NCBI GenBank assembly: GCA_003243255.1
Contig: QFQM01000072.1
Location: 1 to 21,328 of the forward strand
Direction of reading: 5' to 3'
Length of the DNA: 21,328 bases
Source: Flavobacterium psychrophilum
GTDB taxonomy: Bacteria; Bacteroidota; Bacteroidia; Flavobacteriales; Flavobacteriaceae
Shown: positions 7,467 through 14,438 of the stretch, one piece after another
How positions within the stretch are numbered: the stretch's first letter is position 1
Layout of the letters: every line of letters starts with the position of its first letter
The notes under the pieces: model-generated
Databases searched by the model: none
Seen by the model: the letters and a program-made list of their open reading frames with translations, nothing else
What the model was told of the DNA's origin: nothing
Made by a program: the position numbers and the translations under genes

Positions 7467-8777
7467 TCATGATTTAATTTCAAATATTCTCTCTTCTTTC
7501 ATCCTACTTTCCCATAAGCTAATTTTTTCATTCGTGTTTATTTGCTTTATGGTTTCAAAAATTAGCTTTGTCGATTTACCCCAATATTCCGATTCAAAAT
7601 TAGCAACATAATATTTAACCTTATCAATTGAAATTTCATCATTTATCCGTCCTGTCAAAATATCCACTATATCTTTTTCAGATTTAATTTTTACAAGTCC
7701 TTCTTTTAAGTAATCATAGCAATCGCTTGGCTCGTTGTTTTGAAAATTCACATAATAGCTTATTTTTTTACACAGAGCCACTTCAAGATGCAATGCAGAA
7801 TCACCTACCGCAAAACGGTTGCATGAAGCAATAAAACTGATAGGATTATCAATATGAGGATTAGAATATGCAATATTGTTTTGTTTGCAATATTTTTCCC
7901 AAAACATAATATCGACTTGCCCTGGATGAGGACGTACAATAAAATTAATCTTGTTTTCCGATAATTTTTTTACAAAACTTAAAACTTTATCTTTATTGTC
8001 AAGCATATTTATTGCTAAACCAAGATCATATATATTTACTTCCGGAATTAATGGAATTTTATCGAACCTTGGGGAGCCACTTAAAAAAACATCAGTCATT
8101 ATCGGCCTGCCATTGTGCCTGTACTTATTCAGGGTTTCTTCTCCGTCAAGAAAAGCATAATCAAATTCCAGAGCAGGGAAAAGATTAGAAACGGATGCAT
8201 GCTGAGTATAAATAGTTTTCACTCCCAACTGCTGAGATGCCCTAAAATAACTCCTGGTTATAAAAGTATGGTCGTTAGCGATTAAAAGGGATTTGGGTTT
8301 AATTTCTTTAATATAATCAAAAGCCCTGATATATACTCCCGGTGTATTTAGGTAATCATAAAAATGATACAGTATAGACTTGTATTGAAAGCCTTTTTTA
8401 CTAAAGAGAAGCTTCAAGAGTTTTGGTAAATTGAACACCGAAGCCCAACAATTACCACGTGTATCAATAATGATGTTATTGCAATTATCAACAGGAAATG
8501 TTGAAAGAACAAGAGTATTAGGAATAGATTGAATAAGTTTATCTAATGCTCTATATTGATTTAATGAACTTATTACAACAAGTGTATCAATTCCTCTAGG
8601 AAAATTTAGCTTTTTTACAAAAGGATTTAAGGATTTTAAGCTATAATAAAACAATTTACAAATTATGAGGATTATGCTCCTTAAGGATGTTTTATCTATC
8701 TTCAATCCAAGCTCCCCCGGATAAAGTTCTTCCAGTCCACATTGATAATTCAAATCCTCAAATTCGGTCGTCTTCAT
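7467..8777 (-). CDS. Putative GT-B glycosyltransferase, candidate legionaminic acid transferase
   Basis: Soluble protein of 436 residues that I cannot assign to a named family. Visible landmarks suggest a GT-B fold: LLIANDHTFITR (164-175), an inter-domain YTQHASVSNLFP (190-201, where relatives have a QHG motif), FLDGEE (209-214), LSGSPRFDK (232-240), VRPHPGQ (281-287, an HP motif) and VGDSALHLEVAL (324-335). Asp-Gly, HP and Ser motifs in this order recall bacterial sialyl- and polysialyltransferases and also CDP-glycerol glycerophosphotransferase-like capsule enzymes. The gene is the first after the terminator that closes the nonulosonate module and directly precedes wzx, so transfer of the amidated nonulosonic acid is an attractive role. 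This is inference. No signal peptide or clear membrane span is seen, though residues 33-46 are hydrophobic. Confidence 0.65.
   Translation of the reverse strand: MKTTEFEDLNYQCGLEELYPGELGLKIDKTSLRSIILIICKLFYYSLKSLNPFVKKLNFPRGIDTLVVISSLNQYRALDKLIQSIPNTLVLSTFPVDNCNNIIIDTRGNCWASVFNLPKLLKLLFSKKGFQYKSILYHFYDYLNTPGVYIRAFDYIKEIKPKSLLIANDHTFITRSYFRASQQLGVKTIYTQHASVSNLFPALEFDYAFLDGEETLNKYRHNGRPIMTDVFLSGSPRFDKIPLIPEVNIYDLGLAINMLDNKDKVLSFVKKLSENKINFIVRPHPGQVDIMFWEKYCKQNNIAYSNPHIDNPISFIASCNRFAVGDSALHLEVALCKKISYYVNFQNNEPSDCYDYLKEGLVKIKSEKDIVDILTGRINDEISIDKVKYYVANFESEYWGKSTKLIFETIKQINTNEKISLWESRMKEERIFEIKS
7473..7490. repeat. 18-bp direct repeat, copy 1 (GT-B-wzx junction)
   Basis: Exact partner of 6016-6033. 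Here the repeat encodes RIFEIK near the end of the GT-B protein and lies immediately before the wzx start. Confidence 0.85.
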
Positions 8778-8885
8778 GTAATCAAAAAATTCCTATAATT
8801 ATTTAGTTTAGGATAGTGACCATTAACACTATGATCACAAAAAGTGTTTACGCCTGTATGGCTTTGCTGATAATATCCCAAAATA
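8778..8885 (-). promoter_or_regulatory. Leader region of the second gene string, with two mutually exclusive stems
   Basis: Together with the terminator this forms the longest non-coding stretch of the window. It follows the terminator hairpin, so a promoter for the GT-B/wzx string is expected here, but I see no clean TAnnTTTG with a -33 TTG. Two 6-bp stems share bases: 8825-8830 with 8843-8848, and 8813-8818 with 8827-8832. They cannot form together in the RNA. There is no poly-U run after either, so attenuation is only a possibility. Confidence 0.3.
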
Positions 8886-8929
8886 ACAACTGGAAAACTT
8901 AGGCCTTTTAAGCTAACTTTTCCAGTTGT
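8879..8929 (-). terminator. Rho-independent-type terminator after the amidotransferase gene
   Basis: A 12-bp stem (8886-8897 with 8918-8929, AACTGGAAAA core) continues after one mismatch as 4 more pairs (8899-8902 with 8913-8916), closed by a 10-base loop. On the minus strand it begins 6 bases after the amidotransferase stop and is followed by TTATTTT. A T6 tract on the other side means it could also work in the plus direction. It probably divides the locus into two transcription units. Confidence 0.8.
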
Positions 8930-8935
8930 AGTTTT

Positions 8936-10114
8936 TTAGTCCTCTAAACCTGTTCCGGCAACATTGTGTTTTAATTTCCAATTGCCATCCTGGTCTTTCC
9001 CCCAAAGGTGTGGTGATCTCCAGCTGTCAATTTGTTCATGAAAATATTCTTCAGTGATACCACAATATTCAAGAAACGTTTGGAAATATTTTTCAGGAAA
9101 TTCACCGTCAAATTTATTTACCAGTGCCACGCCTTCCTCTCTTAAAAGGTGTCCGTCCCTGATTTCATGAGCAGTATCAGAAGTACATCTTCCTAAACCA
9201 AATTTAATATGGGCAAGATAATAATGGAATCCATCTATTTTATCATCTAAAGATGCATATTTAGAATATGTACCCTCACTTCTAACAGGATTAGCTTCAA
9301 AACCGGTATTTTTGACACAATAATAATAGTTTTCCTGCGGAACCCATTTCTTATAATATCCATAAAAGTGGATTTCTGTCCCTATAGCTTCAAGATCTTC
9401 AACCGGAGGAGCCATATATGGCTTAAGATCATTTTCACTCACACCATATTTCACAAGATCTTCAGGGCCTAATCCAGAAAAATAGTGTTTTTTATGGTCT
9501 GCCTTATAATCTCTTGTAGGACTAAACGCATTTTTCATATCACCTCCATACTCAACCTCTCCGTTCTCACCGTACATGATTAAAGGGATTCCGTGTTGAA
9601 CAGCAACTTGTAGAGGAAAATTTGTTTGTCCGTATATAAAAGGCTGGAAAGGATCTCCTAAAATTTCAAAAGATAACTTGGTTAACTTTTTGTGAGTTAC
9701 ACCCGCAGGAGTACCCAATACATTAGCTAAATCTCCAACCCTTATCATTTCATGAAGATTTTTAAAGCCTATTTCGGTGTAAAGATGGGGTGCCCATGTT
9801 ACTGTCAGTGGATTCATCCCATACTTATGTTTTAGCTCGTGTGCTATATAAGCAGCATCTTTTCCGCCGCTGCAAGGAACTACAACATCATATCTTCCGT
9901 CGTTTCTTCTAAATCTGTCAAGAAGCGTCATTAATTCTCTCTCCCTTTCAGACCAGTCAATTTTATTTTGTTTGAAATCAGCAAAGTTACATGCCGAACA
10001 AACTCCGTTCTCATCAAATGTTATTCTAGGCCTTTGGTTAGAAATAGTACATTTAACACAAAATTTAACCTCAGTAGGCAAGTTATATCGTTTCTGCGTA
10101 TTTTTATTTTCCAT
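8936..10114 (-). CDS. N-acetyl sugar amidotransferase, PseA/PtmG-like (first system)
   Basis: ATP-dependent amidotransferase of 392 residues, predicted to convert an N-acetyl group of the legionaminic acid product, or its precursor, to an acetamidino group with ammonia from the HisH/HisF pair encoded just upstream. Four cysteines form two pairs, C19-x2-C22 and C39-x2-C42, around the FDENG landmark and probably bind a metal. The PP-loop motif CSGGKDAA is at 81-88; Ala replaces the more usual Gly/Ser after the Asp. The long middle and C-terminal region contains YGENGEVEYGGD (181-192) and conserved aromatic stretches of the PseA family. Campylobacter PseA makes amidino-pseudaminic acid and PtmG is needed for amidino-legionaminic acid; the neighbouring Leg-type genes favour the latter role here. 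It starts 3 bp after hisH and is the last gene before a strong terminator. Confidence 0.9.
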   Translation of the reverse strand: MENKNTQKRYNLPTEVKFCVKCTISNQRPRITFDENGVCSACNFADFKQNKIDWSERERELMTLLDRFRRNDGRYDVVVPCSGGKDAAYIAHELKHKYGMNPLTVTWAPHLYTEIGFKNLHEMIRVGDLANVLGTPAGVTHKKLTKLSFEILGDPFQPFIYGQTNFPLQVAVQHGIPLIMYGENGEVEYGGDMKNAFSPTRDYKADHKKHYFSGLGPEDLVKYGVSENDLKPYMAPPVEDLEAIGTEIHFYGYYKKWVPQENYYYCVKNTGFEANPVRSEGTYSKYASLDDKIDGFHYYLAHIKFGLGRCTSDTAHEIRDGHLLREEGVALVNKFDGEFPEKYFQTFLEYCGITEEYFHEQIDSWRSPHLWGKDQDGNWKLKHNVAGTGLED

Positions 10115-10117
10115 TTT

Positions 10118-10762
10118 TTATAATTTCAAAAAATTCTTATATATAGTTAACCCCTTTTCACTGCTTTTTTCCGGATGAAATTGAAATCCAAAAACGTTCT
10201 CTTTTTGGACAGATGAACAATATTTAAAATCCTGATAATTTGTTTGGCTTAGGATATTTTTCTCATCTGCTGGCAATGCGTAGTACGAATGTATAAAATA
10301 CATATAATCTTCATCAGTCAAATCTTCCAAAGGAGAATCCTTCCATTTAACAGAATAATCTTCCAAAAATAACTTATTCCAACCAATATGTGGCACTCTC
10401 ACTTTTAGATCATTAAATGTTTTAGGGAATCTTACGATTTTCCCCTCAATAAAACCTAACCCTTTATTTGGGCCAAACTCTTCACTTTCATCAAAAAGCA
10501 GCTGCATACCTAAACATACTCCCATTAGATAATTGCCTTTTTCAACAAACTCTTTTATTGGTTCAATCAAATTCTGAGAAGCTAATTCATCCATTGCTAC
10601 TTTAAAAGCACCAACACCCGGCAAAATTAACGAGTCTGCAGACAAAATATCTTCTGGACGCGAAGATATTACAGGATTATAACCAACATGAACACACGCC
10701 TGATTTATACTATATAAATTGCCATGCCCATAATCAACAATTACAACTTTTTTCTGGCTCAT
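10118..10762 (-). CDS. hisH: HisH-like glutaminase subunit (first system)
   Basis: Class I glutamine amidotransferase of 214 residues that hydrolyses glutamine and passes ammonia into its HisF-like partner. The oxyanion-strand motif LPGVGAF is at 47-53. The triad is complete: Cys83 in GVCLGMQ, and His196 and Glu198 in FHPEKS. VPHIGWN (123-129), the usual interface and oxyanion-region motif of HisH, is also present. It begins 2 bp after the hisF stop and ends 3 bp before the amidotransferase gene. The position inside a sugar cluster, without any other his gene, points to sugar amidation rather than histidine synthesis. Confidence 0.95.
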   Translation of the reverse strand: MSQKKVVIVDYGHGNLYSINQACVHVGYNPVISSRPEDILSADSLILPGVGAFKVAMDELASQNLIEPIKEFVEKGNYLMGVCLGMQLLFDESEEFGPNKGLGFIEGKIVRFPKTFNDLKVRVPHIGWNKLFLEDYSVKWKDSPLEDLTDEDYMYFIHSYYALPADEKNILSQTNYQDFKYCSSVQKENVFGFQFHPEKSSEKGLTIYKNFLKL

Positions 10763-10764
10763 TA

Positions 10765-11610
10765 TTATCTACAATAAATTGATTTGGAATGTAAAAATTC
10801 TTTCAGATCAGCCAATTTAAAACTTGCTGAATTATTACCCTGCCCACCACTCAAAAGGAAGTCTATATTACCTTCTTTTCTATTTTCTGTCTCAAGAACA
10901 AAATTTGTAAGAGCCTCATAGTGCAAAGCTGAGCCTAAAGCCACAGCATCAGCCATATTTAATTCTAAAAATTTCTCAACATCACTCATAGAGCCAATAC
11001 CTCCGTGAGCAATTACAGGTAATGAAACGGCATCATAAATACTACTAACAAGCTCAAAATCTAAGCCTTTACCTGTACCCTCTCTATCAACAGAAGTAAT
11101 TACAATTTCTCCGGCTCCTAAGCTTTCAGCTTTTTTAGCCCATTCAACAACCTCAATGCCCGTTTGCTCTCTTCCGTTATCTATAAATGCATAATATTTG
11201 CCATCAGCATTTTTTATTGCTTCTATCGTAACTACAATCGTGGAGCTTCCAAATTCCTCTGAAGCCTCTCTGATAAAATCCGGACGTTTTATGGCTGCTG
11301 TGTTAATAGAAACTTTATCTGCTCCTATGCGAAGCATTGATTTTATATCTTTCAGGCTTCTTATACCACCACCTACAGTAATAGGTATAAATATTTGTTT
11401 AGCCGTTTCAGAAATAATATCATGCAGGCTATTTCTGTCATATAACGATGCAACAACATCTACAAACATTAATTCATCAGCTCCCTGCTCATAATAGTAT
11501 TGCGCAAAGTCAGCCGGTTTTCCTAGTACTCTTAATCCTTCCAAATGTATACCCTTAACAAGATTAGGCCCTTTAATATCTAATCGGGGGATTATTCTCG
11601 CTGTTTTCAT
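10765..11610 (-). CDS. hisF: HisF-like ammonia-channelling subunit (first system)
   Basis: (Beta/alpha)8-barrel of 281 residues related to imidazole glycerol phosphate synthase HisF. The numbering runs parallel to Thermotoga HisF: catalytic Asp11 (RLDIKG) and Lys19 are kept, and Arg5, Glu46, Lys99 and Glu168, the residues matching the ammonia gate, are all present. The second catalytic acid, Asp130, is Glu (VVTIEAIK). The C-terminal part carries roughly 28 extra residues (about 234-262) before a final helix-like LADLKEFLHSK, making it longer than the usual 250-258. These features fit a protein that channels ammonia but no longer makes imidazole glycerol phosphate. It overlaps legF by 4 bp (ATGA) and precedes hisH. 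Numbering against Thermotoga HisF is from memory. Confidence 0.93.
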   Translation of the reverse strand: MKTARIIPRLDIKGPNLVKGIHLEGLRVLGKPADFAQYYYEQGADELMFVDVVASLYDRNSLHDIISETAKQIFIPITVGGGIRSLKDIKSMLRIGADKVSINTAAIKRPDFIREASEEFGSSTIVVTIEAIKNADGKYYAFIDNGREQTGIEVVEWAKKAESLGAGEIVITSVDREGTGKGLDFELVSSIYDAVSLPVIAHGGIGSMSDVEKFLELNMADAVALGSALHYEALTNFVLETENRKEGNIDFLLSGGQGNNSASFKLADLKEFLHSKSIYCR

Positions 11611-12293
11611 CTATTATAGTTCAAATAAAATTCTGCTAAATTCCAGTCTGCAAAAGTATCAATATCAATACTTCTTTCATCAGGCATTATGATTTTTTTT
11701 ATATTTTTAAATTTGCTTATCTGCATCCTCTTTACAGCCTCTGTATTAATGAGGTACATCGAACCGTTAAAAGCAAAAACTTCCGGTGCATCCTGCCTCC
11801 TGCTAAAATCGCCTTCTTTACTTTTTACGAGATAACCCCCGGCATTTTCTTCAAATAATGTAAAATATGGATTTTCTTTCGAATACTTAACACTTACCAC
11901 CATATCTGTATTATCTCCATATGCAGAAATCAGATTGTCAAAATCCTCCTGTTTCCTGAAAGGTGATGTTGGCTGTAGTAACAGTATGGCATCAAACTCT
12001 CGTCCTTCATTCTCATAAAAACTAAGCGCATTCAATATCACATCATATGAAGATGCTGTGTCAGTTGCGAGCTCTTCGGGCCTTTTAAAAGGGACATGTA
12101 CCCCCATTTTTTCAGCAATAGAAAGTACTTCATCATCATTAGTAGATATACACAGTTCGTCTCCCTCTTTTAAATTTACCAAAGCAAACTCAATACTATA
12201 AACTACAAGAGGTTTATCTCCTAATACTTTCACATTTTTACCTGGAAGCCCTTTAGAACCGGCTCTTGCAGGGATAATATACAGGATTCTCAT
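11607..12293 (-). CDS. legF: CMP-legionaminic acid synthetase (LegF/PtmB; NeuA-like)
   Basis: Cytidylyltransferase of 228 residues that activates the nonulosonic acid with CTP, giving the CMP-sugar used by the transferase. The N-terminal P-loop-like motif IPARAGSKGLPGKN (7-20) is diagnostic of the NeuA/KdsB-type family. LLLQPTSPFR (about 104-113) and a late DERSIDIDTFADW stretch holding the metal-binding Asp pair are present. It overlaps both neighbours by 4 bp (ATGA junctions), a sign of coupled translation. NeuA and PseF are related alternatives; the surrounding Leg-type genes decide the name. Confidence 0.92.
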   Translation of the reverse strand: MRILYIIPARAGSKGLPGKNVKVLGDKPLVVYSIEFALVNLKEGDELCISTNDDEVLSIAEKMGVHVPFKRPEELATDTASSYDVILNALSFYENEGREFDAILLLQPTSPFRKQEDFDNLISAYGDNTDMVVSVKYSKENPYFTLFEENAGGYLVKSKEGDFSRRQDAPEVFAFNGSMYLINTEAVKRMQISKFKNIKKIIMPDERSIDIDTFADWNLAEFYLNYNR

Positions 12294-13339
12294 GTAAATT
12301 GTATATGTTTTATATCAATCTGGGCTTTTTCAAAATCTTCATGCTTACCAACATCGAGCCAATATCCTGCAAAAGGATAGGAGATTACTTTAAAATTGTC
12401 TTTTATGAGTGACTCCATTAAATCTGTTGCATTAAAAAAAGAATTTGAAGGTATACAATCCAATACTTTCTTTTTCATAAGGTAAATTCCTCCATTAGAA
12501 TAATAAGTATAAGTTGGCTTTTCCTTAAAACTTTTTACCTCCCGCTGCGAAGTTTCAAGTACCGCATACGGAATACTCACCTGATAGGGAATACTCAATA
12601 CAGCCAAATCCGCATCTTCTTCAATAAACTCTAAAAAGAATTGTTCGTAATCTATATTTGTCAAAAGATCCGAATTAGTAACCAAAATATAGTCATGTTT
12701 GAAATTCTCTATTTTAGATACTGCTCCAATGGTTCCCAAGGGTTCATCTTCCCAAACATATTCAATACTTATGTTCTTACTTTCACCCTTTCCAAAATGA
12801 TCTTCTATTTGTTCGCCAAGATATTTTACACAAACCCAAAAATCGTCAATTCCATATAGAGCCAAACGATCCAGATTATGCTCCATGATAGCTTTATTAC
12901 CTACCTTAAGAAGCGGTTTAGGTGTTGTATCTGTAAGAGGCTGTAATCTTTGTCCTCTTCCTCCGGCCATAATAACAGCATCAATGGGAAGATAGGATTT
13001 TATATTTCTGAAATTGATTATGTTTACTACCTTATGATTATCGTCAAGTACAGGTAATATCCTTAACTCTTCATTCCTGTATTCGATTATTTTTTTAATA
13101 TTATTTTCACCTTTAGTAATATATTTAGGATTCTTTTCAATAATATCATCTACAATACTATCAGCACTAAAGCCTTTTATCAAACCCCTTCTTACGTCTC
13201 CATCTGTAAGAGCCCCCAAGAGTTTTCCCTCAGCATCCACAACAAATACAATAGCATCATACGATAGCATTTCTAATACTATCAACGCCTGCTTTACCGT
13301 GCTTCCAGAAAGAATTAAATGATCAGTATATACCCTCAT
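12290..13339 (-). CDS. ptmE: CBS-domain nucleotidyltransferase, PtmE-like (glucosamine-1-phosphate guanylyltransferase)
   Basis: Two-part protein of 349 residues. A tandem CBS pair occupies about 1-115 (with LLGALTDGDVRRG at 40-52), followed by a sugar-phosphate nucleotidyltransferase domain starting AVIMAGGRGQRL (121-132) with PLTDTTPKPLLKVG (134-147). The VTNSDLL and GGIYLM stretches belong to the NTase core. In Campylobacter, PtmE with this CBS-NTase layout makes GDP-glucosamine for legionaminic acid, so its presence suggests that this locus uses GDP-linked rather than UDP-linked intermediates. The CBS pair may sense adenine nucleotides. It overlaps the preceding 2-epimerase gene by 17 bp and legF by 4 bp. 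PtmA and PtmF, which supply the precursor in Campylobacter, are not in this window. Confidence 0.88.
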   Translation of the reverse strand: MRVYTDHLILSGSTVKQALIVLEMLSYDAIVFVVDAEGKLLGALTDGDVRRGLIKGFSADSIVDDIIEKNPKYITKGENNIKKIIEYRNEELRILPVLDDNHKVVNIINFRNIKSYLPIDAVIMAGGRGQRLQPLTDTTPKPLLKVGNKAIMEHNLDRLALYGIDDFWVCVKYLGEQIEDHFGKGESKNISIEYVWEDEPLGTIGAVSKIENFKHDYILVTNSDLLTNIDYEQFFLEFIEEDADLAVLSIPYQVSIPYAVLETSQREVKSFKEKPTYTYYSNGGIYLMKKKVLDCIPSNSFFNATDLMESLIKDNFKVISYPFAGYWLDVGKHEDFEKAQIDIKHIQFT

Positions 13340-14438
13340 AAAAAGTTTTTATAATTTTAACTATTGCACTTACAGCTCCATTTTTGTAATAAACATTATT
13401 TCCTTTATACTGCCCCTGTTCCATAGCTTTTTGAACAGCAATATATATATCATCAGCTTTAAAAGGCACATCATAAATATTATTGCTTTGTGCTCTTCCC
13501 TTTTGCCTGTTTCCTACATTAACAACATATTTCCCAAAAGAGGCCGCTTCAATTATTCCGCTTGAAGTGTTCCCTAACAACAACTTAGAATAATACATTG
13601 CCGAGAAGTAATTTATTTTACCAAAGTTTTCAATCAGCGTTATCCTGTCCGGGTAGTCGGCCTGCAATTGTATTATCTTTTCCCTAAAAATTGAACCCAA
13701 AGTATCTGCATTAGGCATCGTAATAACTAAATGCAAATCTTGACATATCTGCTTCATAGCGTTTTTCATCTCAAGCGCATATGTATAGTTATCATCAGCC
13801 CCAACCGTCTCAGGGTGAAAAGTTACCAGCGCAAAATCCTCACTGGACAGAGAAAATTTATCGTAAAAGACTTTTTTCTCTATAGGTTCAAAACGGGCAA
13901 TATTATCAAGACTTATGGATCCAACACTAAAAACTCCCACATCACTTCCTAATAACGCAATTAGTTTATCTTTAAAGACATCAGCTGCTGTAAAATGTAA
14001 TACAGCAGCTAAACTTATCTGATGCCTATAAACATTATCAATTGCCCCAAGGGTCGTTTCACCACCATGGATATGTCCAAACTTTACTCCAAATGGTATT
14101 CCCGCCTGAACTGCTGCACTCATTTCAAATCGATCTCCTAAACATAAGACCAAATCATATTTATTTTGTGCCCAAAAATCGGCAAATTTTAAAAGTGTAA
14201 CACCATATGATGTTGCTATAGACTGTTCATCGTCATTTGACAAAAGCGACGATATTTCATATATCTTAGCATATTCATCTTCCTTTATAGCACCTACAGT
14301 ATAACCATGACTTTTAGACAAATGAGTACCAAACGCAATAATATCTAAAGAAAAAAACGTATCCTTTTTCAACTCCTCCAAAAGAGAGAGATAAATTCCA
14401 TAATCAGCCCTAGAACTTGTTAAGACACCTATTTTCAT
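13323..14438 (-). CDS. neuC: Hydrolysing NDP-sugar 2-epimerase (LegG/NeuC family)
   Basis: GT-B-fold hydrolysing epimerase of 371 residues. In a legionaminic pathway it removes the nucleotide from the 2,4-diacetamido-2,4,6-trideoxy-glucose intermediate and inverts C2, releasing the manno-sugar. The family landmarks are SSRADYG (8-14), LCLGDRFEM (98-106), HIHGGETTLGAIDNVYRH (122-139), VTFHPET (204-210) and GNTSSGIIEAASFG (290-303). Length is typical for NeuC. NeuC, LegG and other members cannot be told apart by these motifs alone; the dehydratase and aminotransferase genes upstream argue for LegG. ATGA overlap with the synthase gene upstream and a 17-bp overlap with the nucleotidyltransferase gene downstream. 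Confidence 0.93.
   Translation of the reverse strand: MKIGVLTSSRADYGIYLSLLEELKKDTFFSLDIIAFGTHLSKSHGYTVGAIKEDEYAKIYEISSLLSNDDEQSIATSYGVTLLKFADFWAQNKYDLVLCLGDRFEMSAAVQAGIPFGVKFGHIHGGETTLGAIDNVYRHQISLAAVLHFTAADVFKDKLIALLGSDVGVFSVGSISLDNIARFEPIEKKVFYDKFSLSSEDFALVTFHPETVGADDNYTYALEMKNAMKQICQDLHLVITMPNADTLGSIFREKIIQLQADYPDRITLIENFGKINYFSAMYYSKLLLGNTSSGIIEAASFGKYVVNVGNRQKGRAQSNNIYDVPFKADDIYIAVQKAMEQGQYKGNNVYYKNGAVSAIVKIIKTFYEGIY

Noticed and set aside
10118..11610. Histidine biosynthesis operon fragment (hisF, hisH)
   Set aside because: No other his genes are nearby, the pair adjoins a sugar amidotransferase, a second HisH sits beside another amidotransferase, and HisF lacks Asp130. Sugar amidation explains all of this better.
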